Assembly: GCF_910589235.1 (NCBI RefSeq)
Contig: NC_060979.1
Location: 1,364,001 to 1,428,000, forward strand
Source: Vespa crabro
Taxonomy: Eukaryota > Arthropoda > Insecta > Hymenoptera > Vespidae
Direction: 5' to 3'
Length of the DNA: 64,000 bases
Below, piece by piece: positions 1 through 10,851 of the stretch. Each line of letters starts with the position of its first letter. The first letter of the stretch is position 1. Below the pieces are notes generated by a model. It had not been told where the DNA came from and ran no database searches. It saw only the letters and a program-made list of their open reading frames with translations. The position numbers were made by a program, and so were the translations under genes.

Positions 1-941
1 ATCAATTTGAATTAAAATGTCGTACATTTACAATAATAGAATAAAAAAAAAAAAATGATAATGGCAATGAATAACGAAGGAGCAACGGAAAAGAAACTAC
101 GTGAAAAAAGTAATCTGATTTATAAATGGACATATTTTAATGGGCATAATAAAGTTGTTTAGTTTTATGTACGGAAAAGATACCTTCAATGAATAATTGA
201 ATGGTATTATAACCTTGAATATTCGTTTCAAAAGCGATCTTATATTTGGTAAAATTAAAAAAAAAAAGCGATTCTTTTGCATATTTCTTCTGTTTTCTTT
301 CTATTTTTTTCTTTTTGTATTTGATCACATTCAAAATACAATAATCAATAGTTTTTCATTTATAATGGTACTCGCAAATGATATAACGAAATAGTGAATA
401 CGATAATATAAAAATACAATAAAATTAATGAACTATCGCGATAATTTATTTCGCACTTTGCCATTGTCCTACGTATAATTTTGCATATCTGATGTCAAAG
501 TGCATGTAGAGATAATCGTTGATAATAATTTTTTCCATTAGACAAATACGATCACGATGACGCTCACATTTTTCAATATTCTATTTTATAAAACTTTGAT
601 ATCTGTCGATACTGCGCGAATTTAATTATTTTATTTATCGAATCTTTTGTAACATTTATTTACTGACACGTTATGTATAATTATTGTTTAATTTTTTATT
701 TTAGTACGTGCAAAGAAACACGATCGAAATTTTCGCCGTACTCGTTTTTATTGATATTTTAAATATTTTCTTATTATTAAAATGTTAAAATATTTGTAAA
801 AATAAAAAAAAAAAAAAACGATTTTTGACCACTAATCACAGTGCGTGACTTTAAATGTCAATTAAATAGCATAAAAATTATCACTACAATTAATAGCTCA
901 ATCTTAGTTTTTCAATGAATATATTTATACATACTGTTCAA

Positions 942-1002
<61 letters not shown>

Positions 1003-1850
1003 AATTTTACTCACTTTCATATTTATTTTCCATTTTTTATAATTAAAATAGTTGCACTTCGAAAACAATGTTAGAAGAAATGTTTCAAACGATCAATCCT
1101 TCCTTGTCTCTTAGAACACATGCATATGTTCTTCAAACGAAGCTCATTCTTACACTGAAAATTATAAAGTCAAATAGAAGTAGTTAGAGTCTTTATCCCC
1201 TCTACCTCAATCATAGAATGTACATCTTATCGATTTATTAAATGAAACGCAATATTTCGTAGTAATAAATTAAAAAAACTTCATTCATGAAATTTTTTCC
1301 TCTCATGCTTTTGAGATTCGCGACCACTTTAGCAGTCCTAATCTCATGAAAAAAAAAAAAAAAGAAAAAAAAAATCTAAGGACGATCGATTTATCAATAA
1401 AAATGATAACGAAATTTAGAATTATTTCTTTCGATAAATATTTCACGATCTCGCAACGAATAATAAAAAATATTGGAAGTAGGAAAACAAAGAGAAATGG
1501 TCTCAAAAAGTTTAAGGATTAAAACGTGTGACTGAGTGTTCATCCATAAAAAAAAAAAAAATAAATAAATAAATAAAAGCATATATATTAGGGATATCGA
1601 AAAGAAATCTATTATTTTATATAGTGGCTTAATTTATGCTCGAATGCATTCGGCGGAGTAAAACATCTTTGTAAAATTTTTTCTTTTGTATTTCTATCGT
1701 TTAATTTGTTTTTTTGTGCAATAAATTTTATTTTATTATTAAAGATAAATTGTCCAAATCTAAAATAGATAAAGTTCACGTCAGACATTATATGCTCCTC
1801 TTTTACAACTAGGATTTCAATGCCAACCAAGAGTTAATTAAAATAATTAA
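1..1850. other. AT-rich gene-free stretch with an AT microsatellite
   Basis: No coding region, RNA gene or mobile element could be supported. The open frames are short, lysine/phenylalanine-rich products of A and T runs. An (AT)n microsatellite lies at about 945-992 and several A runs of 10-18 bases occur. Confidence 0.6.
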
Positions 1851-1859
1851 TAAACTTTA

Positions 1860-2420
1860 TGATCAAGTTGTAAAAATTATAAATAAAAGTCATTGGAGAT
1901 TTAAAAGATGCTTCTAAATTCGAAAGACTTTCAAATTTCGATGATGATATTCTGAAATCTTTCGTTGAATCAAATCTACGATTAATCATTGAAGAATTAT
2001 CGAAAAGACTAGCAAACCCCTTGGTTCACAGTTCAAGAATATTTAAAATGCATCAAGAAAGTGAATAAAATTGTTATTTGTGTACTGCATGAATTGTAAC
2101 GCGCGCTCTAACGCAGCTAAAATAATGCGAGATAAAATTCAAAATATAAATTGAGAGATTTTAATACAACCTCCATATTTGCCGGACATCAACCCCCTTC
2201 GGACTATCATCTGTTTAAATCAATTTTAAATAAAGGAACAAAGGAATTTAAAGGACGAACGATTTTGTAATGTAGATGAAACAAGAAATCCACATGAACG
2301 CCTTCTTCCAAATCCAAATCAGGCAATTTTTATGAAAAGAGTATAAAATATTTAAGAATTTGCTCGAATTTGCTAAAAAAAATATTGGGATATAGTTATA
2401 TAATTAATGAAAGAAATTAT
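1860..2420 (+). pseudogene. Decayed mariner transposase fragment with internal deletion
   Basis: Two pieces of a mariner-type (DD34D) transposase can be read with frameshifts. At about 1990-2090 a helix-turn-helix-like piece (ELSKRLAN, then a shifted frame giving KKVNKIV...VLHEL) matches the DNA-binding part. At about 2165-2350 PPYLPDINP is followed, after a shift, by DYHLFKS-like and NKGTKEFKGRTFCNVDET-like sequence, the family's region around the third catalytic aspartate. The middle of the protein, with the first two aspartates, is missing, so this is an internally deleted dead copy. Terminal repeats were not found. The assignment rests on motif recognition only. Confidence 0.5.
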
Positions 2421-2429
2421 AGTTCCTAT

Positions 2430-3615
2430 ACTTTCTACTAATCGTTTCTTCACCGATACATGTTCGAAATCTTCACGAATTTAACCTTAATCCTCGAAAT
2501 TAAACCTTTATCCATTCAGATGCCTTCGCACTGATTTTTTCAATCGAAGAATCTCAATAAATAGAATAAATCATCGAACGGTACATTGTCAACAGTATAA
2601 ATTATGATTATCCTTTCTTCTTTATAACTTTTCAACTTTTTTCACGCAATACTGATTATTAATAATCCAATAACAATGATACATATGATCATAAAGAAAA
2701 CCAATGCTATAATAATTTTCAATGATTGATACATCTAGTAAAGTTTAATAGAACGTCCAAAAAAAAATAAATAAATAAATAAATTATTAAAAATTCATCG
2801 TTAATGATATAAATACATCATACAAATTACAATGAGAGTTAGAAAAAGACAGATAAACAAAAAAATAATAATCACCTTAGCCACGGAAAATTATAATAAA
2901 AAAAAAAAAAGAAAAAAGTAATCGGAATTACGAAAAAGTAATCGAAAGTATAGAGAGAATCAAAAGTTCTTAGGTGCAATCCTAACAAAAAAATTAAAGC
3001 CATAAAAATCACGGAAGAGAGTAATTATTAATATTGAACTAACAAAATGATAAAAAAAAAAAGAAAAAAAGAAAAAAAGGAAAAAGCACTCAACAACTTT
3101 TGATCCCACTTACCTAATTTCCACTCCCTCGATCACCTTCATCCATATTATTAATTAACCTATGTCATCACTTCTTTCAATTGCATATTCAATTAATAAA
3201 CGTGAAAACTAATACGTAAATCCGTTCGACGATTGATGAAATGAAAATTTACTGCGATGTAATATTTTCGAGCAATTTTTCGTCGAAACATTTCATGAAA
3301 TTGATGTCGGGATCGATCGTAGAATTTCTCATTGATCGAATTGTAAAGATAATTGGCATAATTTTGATATATAAATGAAATTCTATAATGACAAAAATAA
3401 TGAACATCAAATAAAATCAGATCGTTCATTGAAAGTTGTTCTGATAGTTGTTCATGTACATACAGGGTGTCTCAATAAATCTGTTACCAAGTTAGTTTTA
3501 TTGATACGACATGGAAATTACGAAGAAATATATTTTTTATTGGCTCGTAACGTTGCAAATGTTATGGTGTGATTTGATTTTTTTCAGGTTTTCTTTTTTT
3601 TCTTTTCTTTTTTTT

Positions 3616-3647
<32 letters not shown>

Positions 3648-5826
3648 AATAATAAAACCACCATTTTTTAAATAATAAATTCAAATCAATCGCGTTTTCA
3701 CACCAAGAAACAGAAATGGAATAATAGAGCAGGATTTTGATTATATTGGTTTGACAAAAAGATTTTATCTCAAGATCAGTTAAACCAGAATTAATTATTC
3801 GAAAGTAATTATCTACAACTTATCTCTCGATAATATAAATGTAAATTATCTTATGACAGATTATTAATATTTGACTTATATAAAAACTGATATAGTTTCG
3901 TATTTAATTTAATACATATGGTAACTTCTGTACGTAGCTCTTGGTTTGTTATTTTTCTTTTGTCTAAATGATTTTTCTTAAAACTAAGAATTATTAATTT
4001 GTTATTATCATAAATCAAAATTGTGATATTTTGTATTAAAATTTGCTACAAAACGTACAGTTAGATAATTAAATTTTACTGAAAAAAAAAAAACAAAAAT
4101 TAAATAGACAGTTACGACATTTAAATCCAAAACTTACGAATATTCTTAAATTTCTAAGATTGATTATAAATTAAAAAGCATATATTAAAAAATGTTTCAT
4201 GTAATAACGTATAAAAATATTTTCAAAAGTACGAAATAAAATAATCGAACTAACAGTTTAACCGATCGTTTAATGATTTTTAATTTTTCTTATGGAACAT
4301 CATGTATCTTTTATTTACTTTATTGTCTCTTCCTTGAAATATCGTACTTTTTTGTGTTTCTAAAAAATAGTAACTTTTAAATCTATATAAAATGAGTATA
4401 GAAAATATTCGTATACGCTAATCAATTTGAAATAATTGTTATGTGAAATTGTAATTTATTAATTAGTGTGTAGTTCATGAAATTGTGGTTTATTAATTAA
4501 TTCTTTGTTAATAATGAATTGGTACATATTTTCGCAAATCTCTAGAGTATATAGTCCAAAAAAAGAAAAAAAACATTAGTTATTTTAATTAACAAAAATT
4601 ACAAACAATTTAGCAAAATTAGTAAGAAAAAACAAAAAATCGATAAAAGAAAAAAAATATGAAAGGAATAAGCATTCATACAATTGCTAAATTATGAAAA
4701 ATTCATCAAAAAAAAAAAAAAAAAAAAAAGAGAGAGAGAGAAAAAAGAAAAAAAGAAAAGTACGTAACTTAAACTAATCTGACGATAAAAAATTAAATCA
4801 AGCGGTTTAATTAATACTTCGTGGGATTTTTTTTTTTTGATTTTAAAATTGCAACAATTCTTTCAGGCAATGAATGAATTAAATCTGATGATGAACACGG
4901 GACTAAATCTTATTGCATTCCTTCGTGAGAGAAATTTTTTTAGATTCACTTTAAAAGAAATATTGTATTTTGTAATTTTACGTTTCAAGTAATTTTGCGT
5001 TCTATCGAATTATGATCTGAAGAGTGAAAAGGAGTTTTTATATATGCTAGTGTGTTTTATGTAATATCCACATTCTCGTAGTATTATATACGGTGTATAC
5101 TTTGGATCATTGTTTTCCATAAATATAAAATTATCCTTTATGCTCATTTCTTTTTCTGCATTAAAAATAATCGTGCATTTTAAAATGTCAATGTAAAACT
5201 ATGCGGTTTATTATTAGAATAAAAATTTTGAAACAGAAACGAAATGTCGAACGGTGGAAGAAATCTTTTTTTTTTTCTTTTTTTTTCTTTTTCCTGGCTT
5301 TGGAAATTACGAGATAATCCATGAAAAAGAAAAAAAAAAAAGAAAACAAAGAAACAGAAAAAATATAACACAATACAAAGTCATTGCTAATAAACGATAG
5401 TCATATGTCATTTAATTCTAATCTTATTTCATAATTAATATAATATTAATTCTATGATTGTTTCGCAAATTAATAATGAGTATAAATTCAGGAAAATTTG
5501 GAATTAAGAAAAATCACTAAAAAAGCAAAAAAATTCAATTAGAATGTTTTACAAATGCAGATATTATTTTTTACTTGAACAAGATTGTTAATTTTTCATT
5601 TTTCTTTTTTTTTACGACGTCGACAAAAAAACATACTTCATTAATTTCGCATGATTGAACCGCATATAAAAAAGCGCATATCGAATATATGACTTTAATT
5701 ATATAATAATGGTATAATCTAATCGTCTTGAAAAAAAAAAGAACTGTCGCATAAAACCGGATTAGTTTTCTTTTTTTATTAGATCGGATTAGATTTCATT
5801 TTTTCTTACCGGATCACAAACATGAT
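2430..5826. other. AT-rich gene-free stretch
   Basis: No gene recognised. Contains T-rich low complexity at 3575-3650, A-rich runs at 4709-4760, and an isolated transposon-end-like motif (AGGGTGTCTCAATAA) near 3463 without a visible partner. Confidence 0.5.
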
Positions 5827-5830
5827 TTAG

Positions 5831-6055
5831 CGCACCGTTAGTTTCGCTACAGAGACATCTGTCATTTGTTCCGTAACTCCGAAGGCTCCGCTACGGAATC
5901 AAATGTTTTTAGCATGTGATTACGCTTAAGATGCTACGTTAGCTGAAGAATTAAGAAAAATGAAGTGCCACTTGACCGGTACCATAAAAACAAACAAAAA
6001 AGGTACTCCAACAATTCTGAAGAAAGCAAAATTATATGAAAAAAGGACTGTCGCA
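5831..6055 (+). mobile_element. piggyBac family B, copy 1: left-end fragment
   Basis: These about 225 bases match the left end of the copy that starts at 6518: the CGCWCCGTT start, the paired CCGCTACGGA-like motifs, and the beginning of the transposase remnant (reading MKCHLT..., then KKGTPT). The similarity stops abruptly near 6055, where Tc1-like sequence starts. The TTAA expected before the left end is degraded to TTAG (5827-5830). It is a truncated copy without catalytic residues. Confidence 0.6.
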
Positions 6056-6510
6056 TACACTTTTTCATGAAATGAAAAAGTAAGGAAACCATTGAAAAAG
6101 AAAAGAAAATTATTACAAATTTTTCTAATAAATGTAGAACACTCAATGAAATTTCTAAAATAGTAAATAGAATCATTGACAGATATGGAGACCGAAAAAT
6201 TTTAAAAAGTAATCCATGAAACGAACGTAAACGTAAAATAAATGAGTACACTGGTCAATAAATAATTCAAGAAATAAAACGAAATCGGAAGATATGTGCA
6301 GTAAACATCGCTATTAAACTTAAAAATAATCTTAATAATTAATGTGTGCAGTAGTACAATGCATAATTTTTTACGAACTGCAGGATACCATGGCAGAGTA
6401 GCCCGTAGAAAATATTTCGTAAATGAAGTTAATAGAAAGAAATGATTAGAATTTACGAAAAAGTATGTCAATGTTCCTATGGAGTATGGGAATCATGTTA
6501 TATTTATTAA
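6056..6510 (+). pseudogene. Decayed Tc1-like transposase fragment
   Basis: Read in mixed frames, this stretch resembles the N-terminal half of a Tc1-type transposase. At about 6129-6330 there is a helix-turn-helix-like part (TLNEISKIVNRIIDRYG, then II.EIKRNRKICAVNIAIKL). At about 6382-6508 GYHGRVARRK is followed by LEFTKKYVNVPMEYGNHVIF, the block that precedes the first catalytic aspartate in this family. Several stops and a frameshift interrupt it, and the catalytic domain is missing. It sits between two fragments of piggyBac family B, so the region is nested transposon debris. Confidence 0.6.
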
Positions 6511-6517
6511 TCCTTAA

Positions 6518-7538
6518 CGCTCCGTTGGTTCCGCTACGGAGACATTTGTTCTCTAACTCCGAAGGCTGCGGAGTCAAATGTTTTTAGCATGTGATTACGC
6601 TTAAGATGTTACGTTAGCTGAAGAATTAAGAAAAATGAAGTGCCACTTGACCAGTACCATAAAAACAAATAGAAAAGGTATTCCAACAACTATGAAGAAA
6701 GCAAAATTATATGAAAAAAGGACTGTCCCATACAAACAAAGAAATACAATGCTCTTAGCTTGGAGGAATAAGAGGATAGTATCGTTATTGAACAATTGGC
6801 ATAATGCTGAAGTGATAACTATTAGAAGATTTATACGAGATGGTATAAACGAAGTAATTAAAAAACCAAGTGTAGTTGTCGGTTATACAAAGTCGATGGG
6901 TGGAGTTGATCGGGCTGATCAATATGTCTCTAGTTATTGCTTTTTGAGGAAATCGCTTAAACGGTAGCAGAAATTGTTTTTCTGGGGAATGGAGATATCA
7001 ATAATTAATTCATACATTCTCTATAAAATTGTACAACACAATAAAAATGAGAAAGCATTAATGCAGTTACAGTATAGAAAAATTTTAATCGATCAACTCG
7101 TAGGAGATTTTCGTCACGATAGAACAAGAGTTTCTACATCAATTTCTGAAATCAGACTAAACGGAAAATAATTTACATAATGAGAAAAGATGCAAAGAGG
7201 GACTGCGTTGTGTGCTCTAAAAGGAAACAAATGGATGGCAAACGTCAAACAATTGATTACTGTGACACTTGCCCAAGTAAATCCAGAATGCACATGGGAG
7301 ATTGTTTCCAAAGATATTACACCATGGTGAATTACAAAATTTAAAATTTATCTTTTATTTACAATAGGATGCATATTTATAAAATAAATAAAATCAAATG
7401 CATTTACAAGGACGTGTAATCTTTTCCGCTCAATATAAGACTTCCTTTATCTCAGGCGTTCCGCTCCAAAAATGAAACTCGAGTACTGCAACAATGCCGG
7501 AGTTGCTGCTAGGCAGTACTCGAGAAACGTGCGGAGCA
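6518..7538 (+). mobile_element. piggyBac family B, copy 2: internally deleted element with both ends
   Basis: The element is flanked by TTAA (6514-6517 and 7539-7542), the invariant piggyBac target. Its ends are short inverted repeats (left CGCTCCGTTGG, right, reversed, TGCTCCGCACG). It lacks the N-terminal two thirds of the transposase, including the first two catalytic aspartates, and keeps the C-terminal part. It can be at most non-autonomous. Its right-hand TTAA is also the left target site of the complete piggyBac element starting at 7543, so the two are directly joined. Confidence 0.75.
6635..7341 (+). pseudogene. piggyBac family B transposase remnant (copy 2)
   Basis: C-terminal part of a piggyBac (DDE_Tnp_1_7) transposase. 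It reads MKCHLTSTIK..., through TMLLAWRNKR and VVGYTKSMGGVDRADQY (third catalytic aspartate, in GGVD), to FFWGMEISIINSYILYK. A TAG stop at 6965-6967 replaces the tryptophan codon found in copy 3. After RLN (near 7165) the frame shifts and continues as RKIIYIMRKDAKRDCVVC..YCDTCPSKSRMHMGDCF, the cysteine-rich zinc-binding tail of the family, ending at TAA near 7341. The same frameshift occurs in copy 3, so it pre-dates their separation. Not functional. Confidence 0.75.
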
Positions 7539-7556
7539 TTAACCCTTTCGGTATTA

Positions 7557-7664
7557 CCGCCGCCTATTGGCGGCATCCACCAAACATTCTCTGGGTCCTA
7601 CCGCCGCCAATTGGCGGCATATGCTAAACTTTCTCTGGGTCTTACCGCCGCCAATTGGCGGCAC
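7557..7664. repeat. Three GCCGCC(A/T)ATTGGCGGC palindromes near the piggyBac left end
   Basis: The motif CCGCCGCCTATTGGCGGCAT occurs first, followed by two copies with the perfect palindrome GCCGCCAATTGGCGGC. They are spaced about 43 bp apart and separated by similar AAACWTTCTCTGGGTC text, so this is a tandem repeat of about 43 bp. Subterminal repeats of this kind commonly bind the transposase; here that role is inferred from position. Their high GC content contrasts sharply with the surroundings. Confidence 0.8.
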
Positions 7665-7913
7665 TAACGGAAAGTTATGTGGGTATGATTACTCTCTATA
7701 GTACATATTACTTTACTATTCTGTGTTTAAAATTCACGGCTGTTCTAATCGTTCCATTATAATATATAATTAGTAACAGTCAACAGCGTGCCTTAATTAT
7801 ATAAATATGTTTTATAATATATAGATAAGCTACGAAAAACAAATTGGTATGTTTGCTTATATCGTTAATTTTTTGAATGTATAACTTACAATTTGAATTT
7901 AGTTCCCTTTAGG

Positions 7914-9575
7914 ATGAGTGGAAAACGCATGAAAAAAGAACAATGTATAAAGGGAATCATTGATTCCAAAAGTGATTCTGATAAAGAAAATAAATATAAT
8001 TTAGCATATCGCAAAAGGAGGAGGTACAATCCTGTATTTAGCACCTCGGAATCTGAAGAAGCAGAAAAGCCTGAACTACGAATTGATACTCCCTCTAGCA
8101 TCAAATGGACATCAAAGAAGCCTAGTCCAAAAATTCATGATTTTACGTCACATCATTCAGGAGTAGTAGGAGACAATTTAAATCATTCGTCGAAAATTTT
8201 AGATTACTTCAGACTGCTTTTTTCTGAAGATTTAGTTAAATTTATTGTGGAAAGAACAAACAATTACTGGTGTCGACAGCTCAAAAGGGATCAGTTAGAC
8301 GCTTCAGAAGAGATGGATGTGGATGAATTATATTGTTTTATTGCTGCGTCTTTATTAATGACGCGAATCAAAAAGATATCCTTAAAGGAATATTGGTCTG
8401 AGGATAAACTTCTCCGAAGCGATATTTTCAGTCAAATTATGAGTAAAGATCGTTACTTTTCATTATTGAAAATGTTACATTTTTCGGACAAAGCCAGCCG
8501 CACTGCTGATCGTTTATACAAAATAAATAAAGTAGTGGACATGCTACGAGTATCATTTAACAATGCATTTCAACCATACCAGCGATTATGTATAGACGAA
8601 AGTCTACTCCTCTACAAAGGCCGTCTCTCGCTTAAACAATATATTCGCTCGAAAAACAATAGGTTTGGTATAAAATCATTCCTACTTTGTGACTGTAAAA
8701 CGGGTTATATCCAAGATATAATCATTTATTGTAAGACTGATACTACTGTAGCTACCAAATATCAATATATTGGAAAGCCAGGGAACATTGTAATGTCACT
8801 TTTGCAACCTTTTCTAAACAAAGGCCATACTATTTATCTGGACAACTGGTTTTCCAGTCCCATATTGTTTAACCTACTCCACAAAAATAGTACGAATGCT
8901 TGTGGCACCGTGCAAAGAAGACAGAAAGAGTTGCCTAAAATAACTGATAAATTGGAAAAAGGAGAGGCAGTGTTCCGTTCATCTGAAAATTTGTTGGCAA
9001 TGAAATGGTGTGATAGAAAGGAATTTTATATGCTTTCCACTATTCATACCGTAGAATTTGCAGAAGTACCTAAGAAGTCAAAAAAAAATGAAGTTATTCT
9101 AAAGCCAAAATGCATAATAGATTATATCTCTTCAATGGATACAATCGATAAATCAGATATAGCGATAAGTACTGTCGATGCAACTTGCAAAAGTTTAAAG
9201 TGGTATCGCAAATATTTTTTCCACTTGATCGACATTTGCGTGTGGAACGCATTCTGCCTATATAAGCACATCACAGAAGAACAAATCTCAATGGCGAAAT
9301 TTCACCTTCAATTAATTAAGGAAATATTAGAAAAATATCATAAGAATCATGAATATCATCAGTACGATGGATCAGAAAGTAATTATCCCACAAGGCTCAT
9401 AGGGAAACATTTTCCTACGGTATATCAGTCAGGAAAAAAAAATCGAAAACGAAGATGCGTTGTATGTACGGCTGGTGGTATAAGACGTGAATCCAAGTAT
9501 CACTGCGAACAATGTAATGTGGGCTTGTGCGTTTCCCCTTGTTTCGAAAATTATCACACCAAGTTACAGTATTAG
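7914..9575 (+). CDS. piggyBac transposase, full length (DDE_Tnp_1_7 family)
   Basis: A 553-residue open frame without breaks, close to the usual 550-600 residues of piggyBac transposases. The enzyme cuts the element ends and joins them to TTAA. Visible parts are a charged N-terminus with basic runs (KRRRYNP), the core domain from about residue 90 (ILDYFRLLFSEDLV, then KEYWSEDKL), the first catalytic aspartate in LCIDESLLLYKGR (about 225-240), the second in YLDNWFSS (about 310), and the third in DYISSMDTIDKSD (about 415). The C-terminal tail is cysteine-rich (CVVC...CEQC..GLCVSPCF), as in zinc-binding piggyBac tails. The ATG at 7914 is chosen as the first in-frame methionine. It follows a good 3' splice-site-like CCCTTTAG, so a non-coding upstream exon is possible. 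All three aspartates are present, so activity is plausible. Confidence 0.85.
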   Translation: MSGKRMKKEQCIKGIIDSKSDSDKENKYNLAYRKRRRYNPVFSTSESEEAEKPELRIDTPSSIKWTSKKPSPKIHDFTSHHSGVVGDNLNHSSKILDYFRLLFSEDLVKFIVERTNNYWCRQLKRDQLDASEEMDVDELYCFIAASLLMTRIKKISLKEYWSEDKLLRSDIFSQIMSKDRYFSLLKMLHFSDKASRTADRLYKINKVVDMLRVSFNNAFQPYQRLCIDESLLLYKGRLSLKQYIRSKNNRFGIKSFLLCDCKTGYIQDIIIYCKTDTTVATKYQYIGKPGNIVMSLLQPFLNKGHTIYLDNWFSSPILFNLLHKNSTNACGTVQRRQKELPKITDKLEKGEAVFRSSENLLAMKWCDRKEFYMLSTIHTVEFAEVPKKSKKNEVILKPKCIIDYISSMDTIDKSDIAISTVDATCKSLKWYRKYFFHLIDICVWNAFCLYKHITEEQISMAKFHLQLIKEILEKYHKNHEYHQYDGSESNYPTRLIGKHFPTVYQSGKKNRKRRCVVCTAGGIRRESKYHCEQCNVGLCVSPCFENYHTKLQY

Positions 9576-10129
9576 TATTGTCGTAGATTATATTACACTA
9601 TTACTTTTATTATTTATTATATTACACTATTAGTTTCGTTATTTATTTTAATTTTGTGATATTAGAACATATTATTTATATCAATGTCATTTATTTTAAT
9701 TAATGTACTGTGAAAAAAATAGATATGATTTTAAAACGTTAAGCGCCGTGCATGTTTTGTCTGTCTTTTCGTCTGATTCGCGAGATAAGATTCCGTCGAA
9801 ATCAGTTTTCGGCTGAGAATTGGTTTAGGTTACGACAAAGCAGTATAAACATTTTAGAAACGTGTTTTTCAAACACGTTAAATTCCGCGTCAGTCACCGA
9901 TGACTGTCGCGGTCCGAATGATAAGTTTAGTATCAATCACACGCTCGAGATTTCTATGAATGCCACAAAACATGTTTCTGCGGTTTTACGCTGTCGTACA
10001 GTGCAACCACTCTCGCGGAAAACTTCCTCGTTCCACGAATGTAATAACCACGGCCAGGTCCTCTGTACCGAAAGGGTTAAGGGTTAAAGAGTAAAGTTAG
10101 AGTATAAACTCTGATACCCAATTTTGTCG

Positions 10130-10660
10130 GTTTCTTAGGATTGTATGTTATGAACGAAATTCGACCCTTGAATTTTATCGTTGACTCGAACACACATATA
10201 TGCTCGCTCGGATATTAAAATAATCCAAGAACTTTGAGTTGATATAGTCCTAAAAGCAACTTACTCGTTGTAGGCGCGTTCTCGGATTCTTGTTGCGCGT
10301 TGAAATAGTTTTCAGCATAAAGCAATCAGAATATTTGACTAAATCTGTCTCTTGTAAATTTATCCGAATAGAAAGGAATATAACTGACGATATTACTCGA
10401 CCAATATTTTTGCAAATTGGCCAATTGCATTGTACTCATATTGATTATAACAGCCATAATTGCCCAGAATTCTGCGTCGTTCACATCACACCAGCTTCGC
10501 CATATCAAATTTGCAGGTAGTGTCTTCCATTCCAATTTTTGTTTTGCATATATCTTAGTTTCACAAATAACTTTTCTGTTTAATCTATCCGAAAATGTGG
10601 CTACCTATTGTTCGTATGTATCTGCGAGTGACAACAGGAGATTATTTGGATCTAAAGAGA
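10130..10660 (-). pseudogene. piggyBac transposase fragment, early core domain (copy C)
   Basis: Read on the minus strand from about 10660, this gives ATFSDRLNRKVICETKIYAKQKLE, then an open stretch at 10535-10326 (FWAIMAVIINMSTMQLANL, YWSSNIVSYIPFYSDKFTRDRF). It continues after a stop as LLYAENYFNAQQE. The FWAIMAVIINM...YWS...FTRDRF pattern is the conserved block before the first catalytic aspartate in piggyBac transposases. No catalytic residues remain. It could be the missing front half of a family B element, but order and junctions do not show this. Confidence 0.6.
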
Positions 10661-10673
10661 GAATGAGTGAGTG

Positions 10674-10677
<4 letters not shown>

Positions 10678-10721
<44 letters not shown>
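10678..10721. repeat. (GA)n microsatellite
   Basis: About 22 uninterrupted GA units. Confidence 0.95.
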
Positions 10722-10727
<6 letters not shown>

Positions 10728-10851
10728 ATGCGATGAACGAGTATAAAAAATATATCAAAAACGTTATCGTCACATAAGCGAAATTTGGAAAGTTTGCAAT
10801 AAAGTTTTATGAAGATAGATTTTTTTCTTTTTGTTTAATGATATTGTAACC

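Larger units (their letters stand above)
7543..10076 (+). mobile_element. Complete piggyBac element (family A) between TTAA sites
   Basis: The 2534-bp element starts CCCTTTCGGTA (7543) and ends TACCGAAAGGG (10076). These 11-bp perfect terminal inverted repeats are each directly flanked by TTAA (7539-7542, 10077-10080), the piggyBac signature. Close to the left end lie three palindromic subterminal repeats at about 7557-7664. A single long open frame (7914-9575) encodes the transposase. With ends, target duplication and full-length frame preserved, it looks recently inserted and perhaps active. The right subterminal part (9580-10060) lacks the three palindromes, so the ends are asymmetric. Confidence 0.85.

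Noticed and set aside
3463..3490. Transposon-end-like motif AGGGTGTCTCAATAA
   Set aside because: No matching inverted end or transposase was found nearby.
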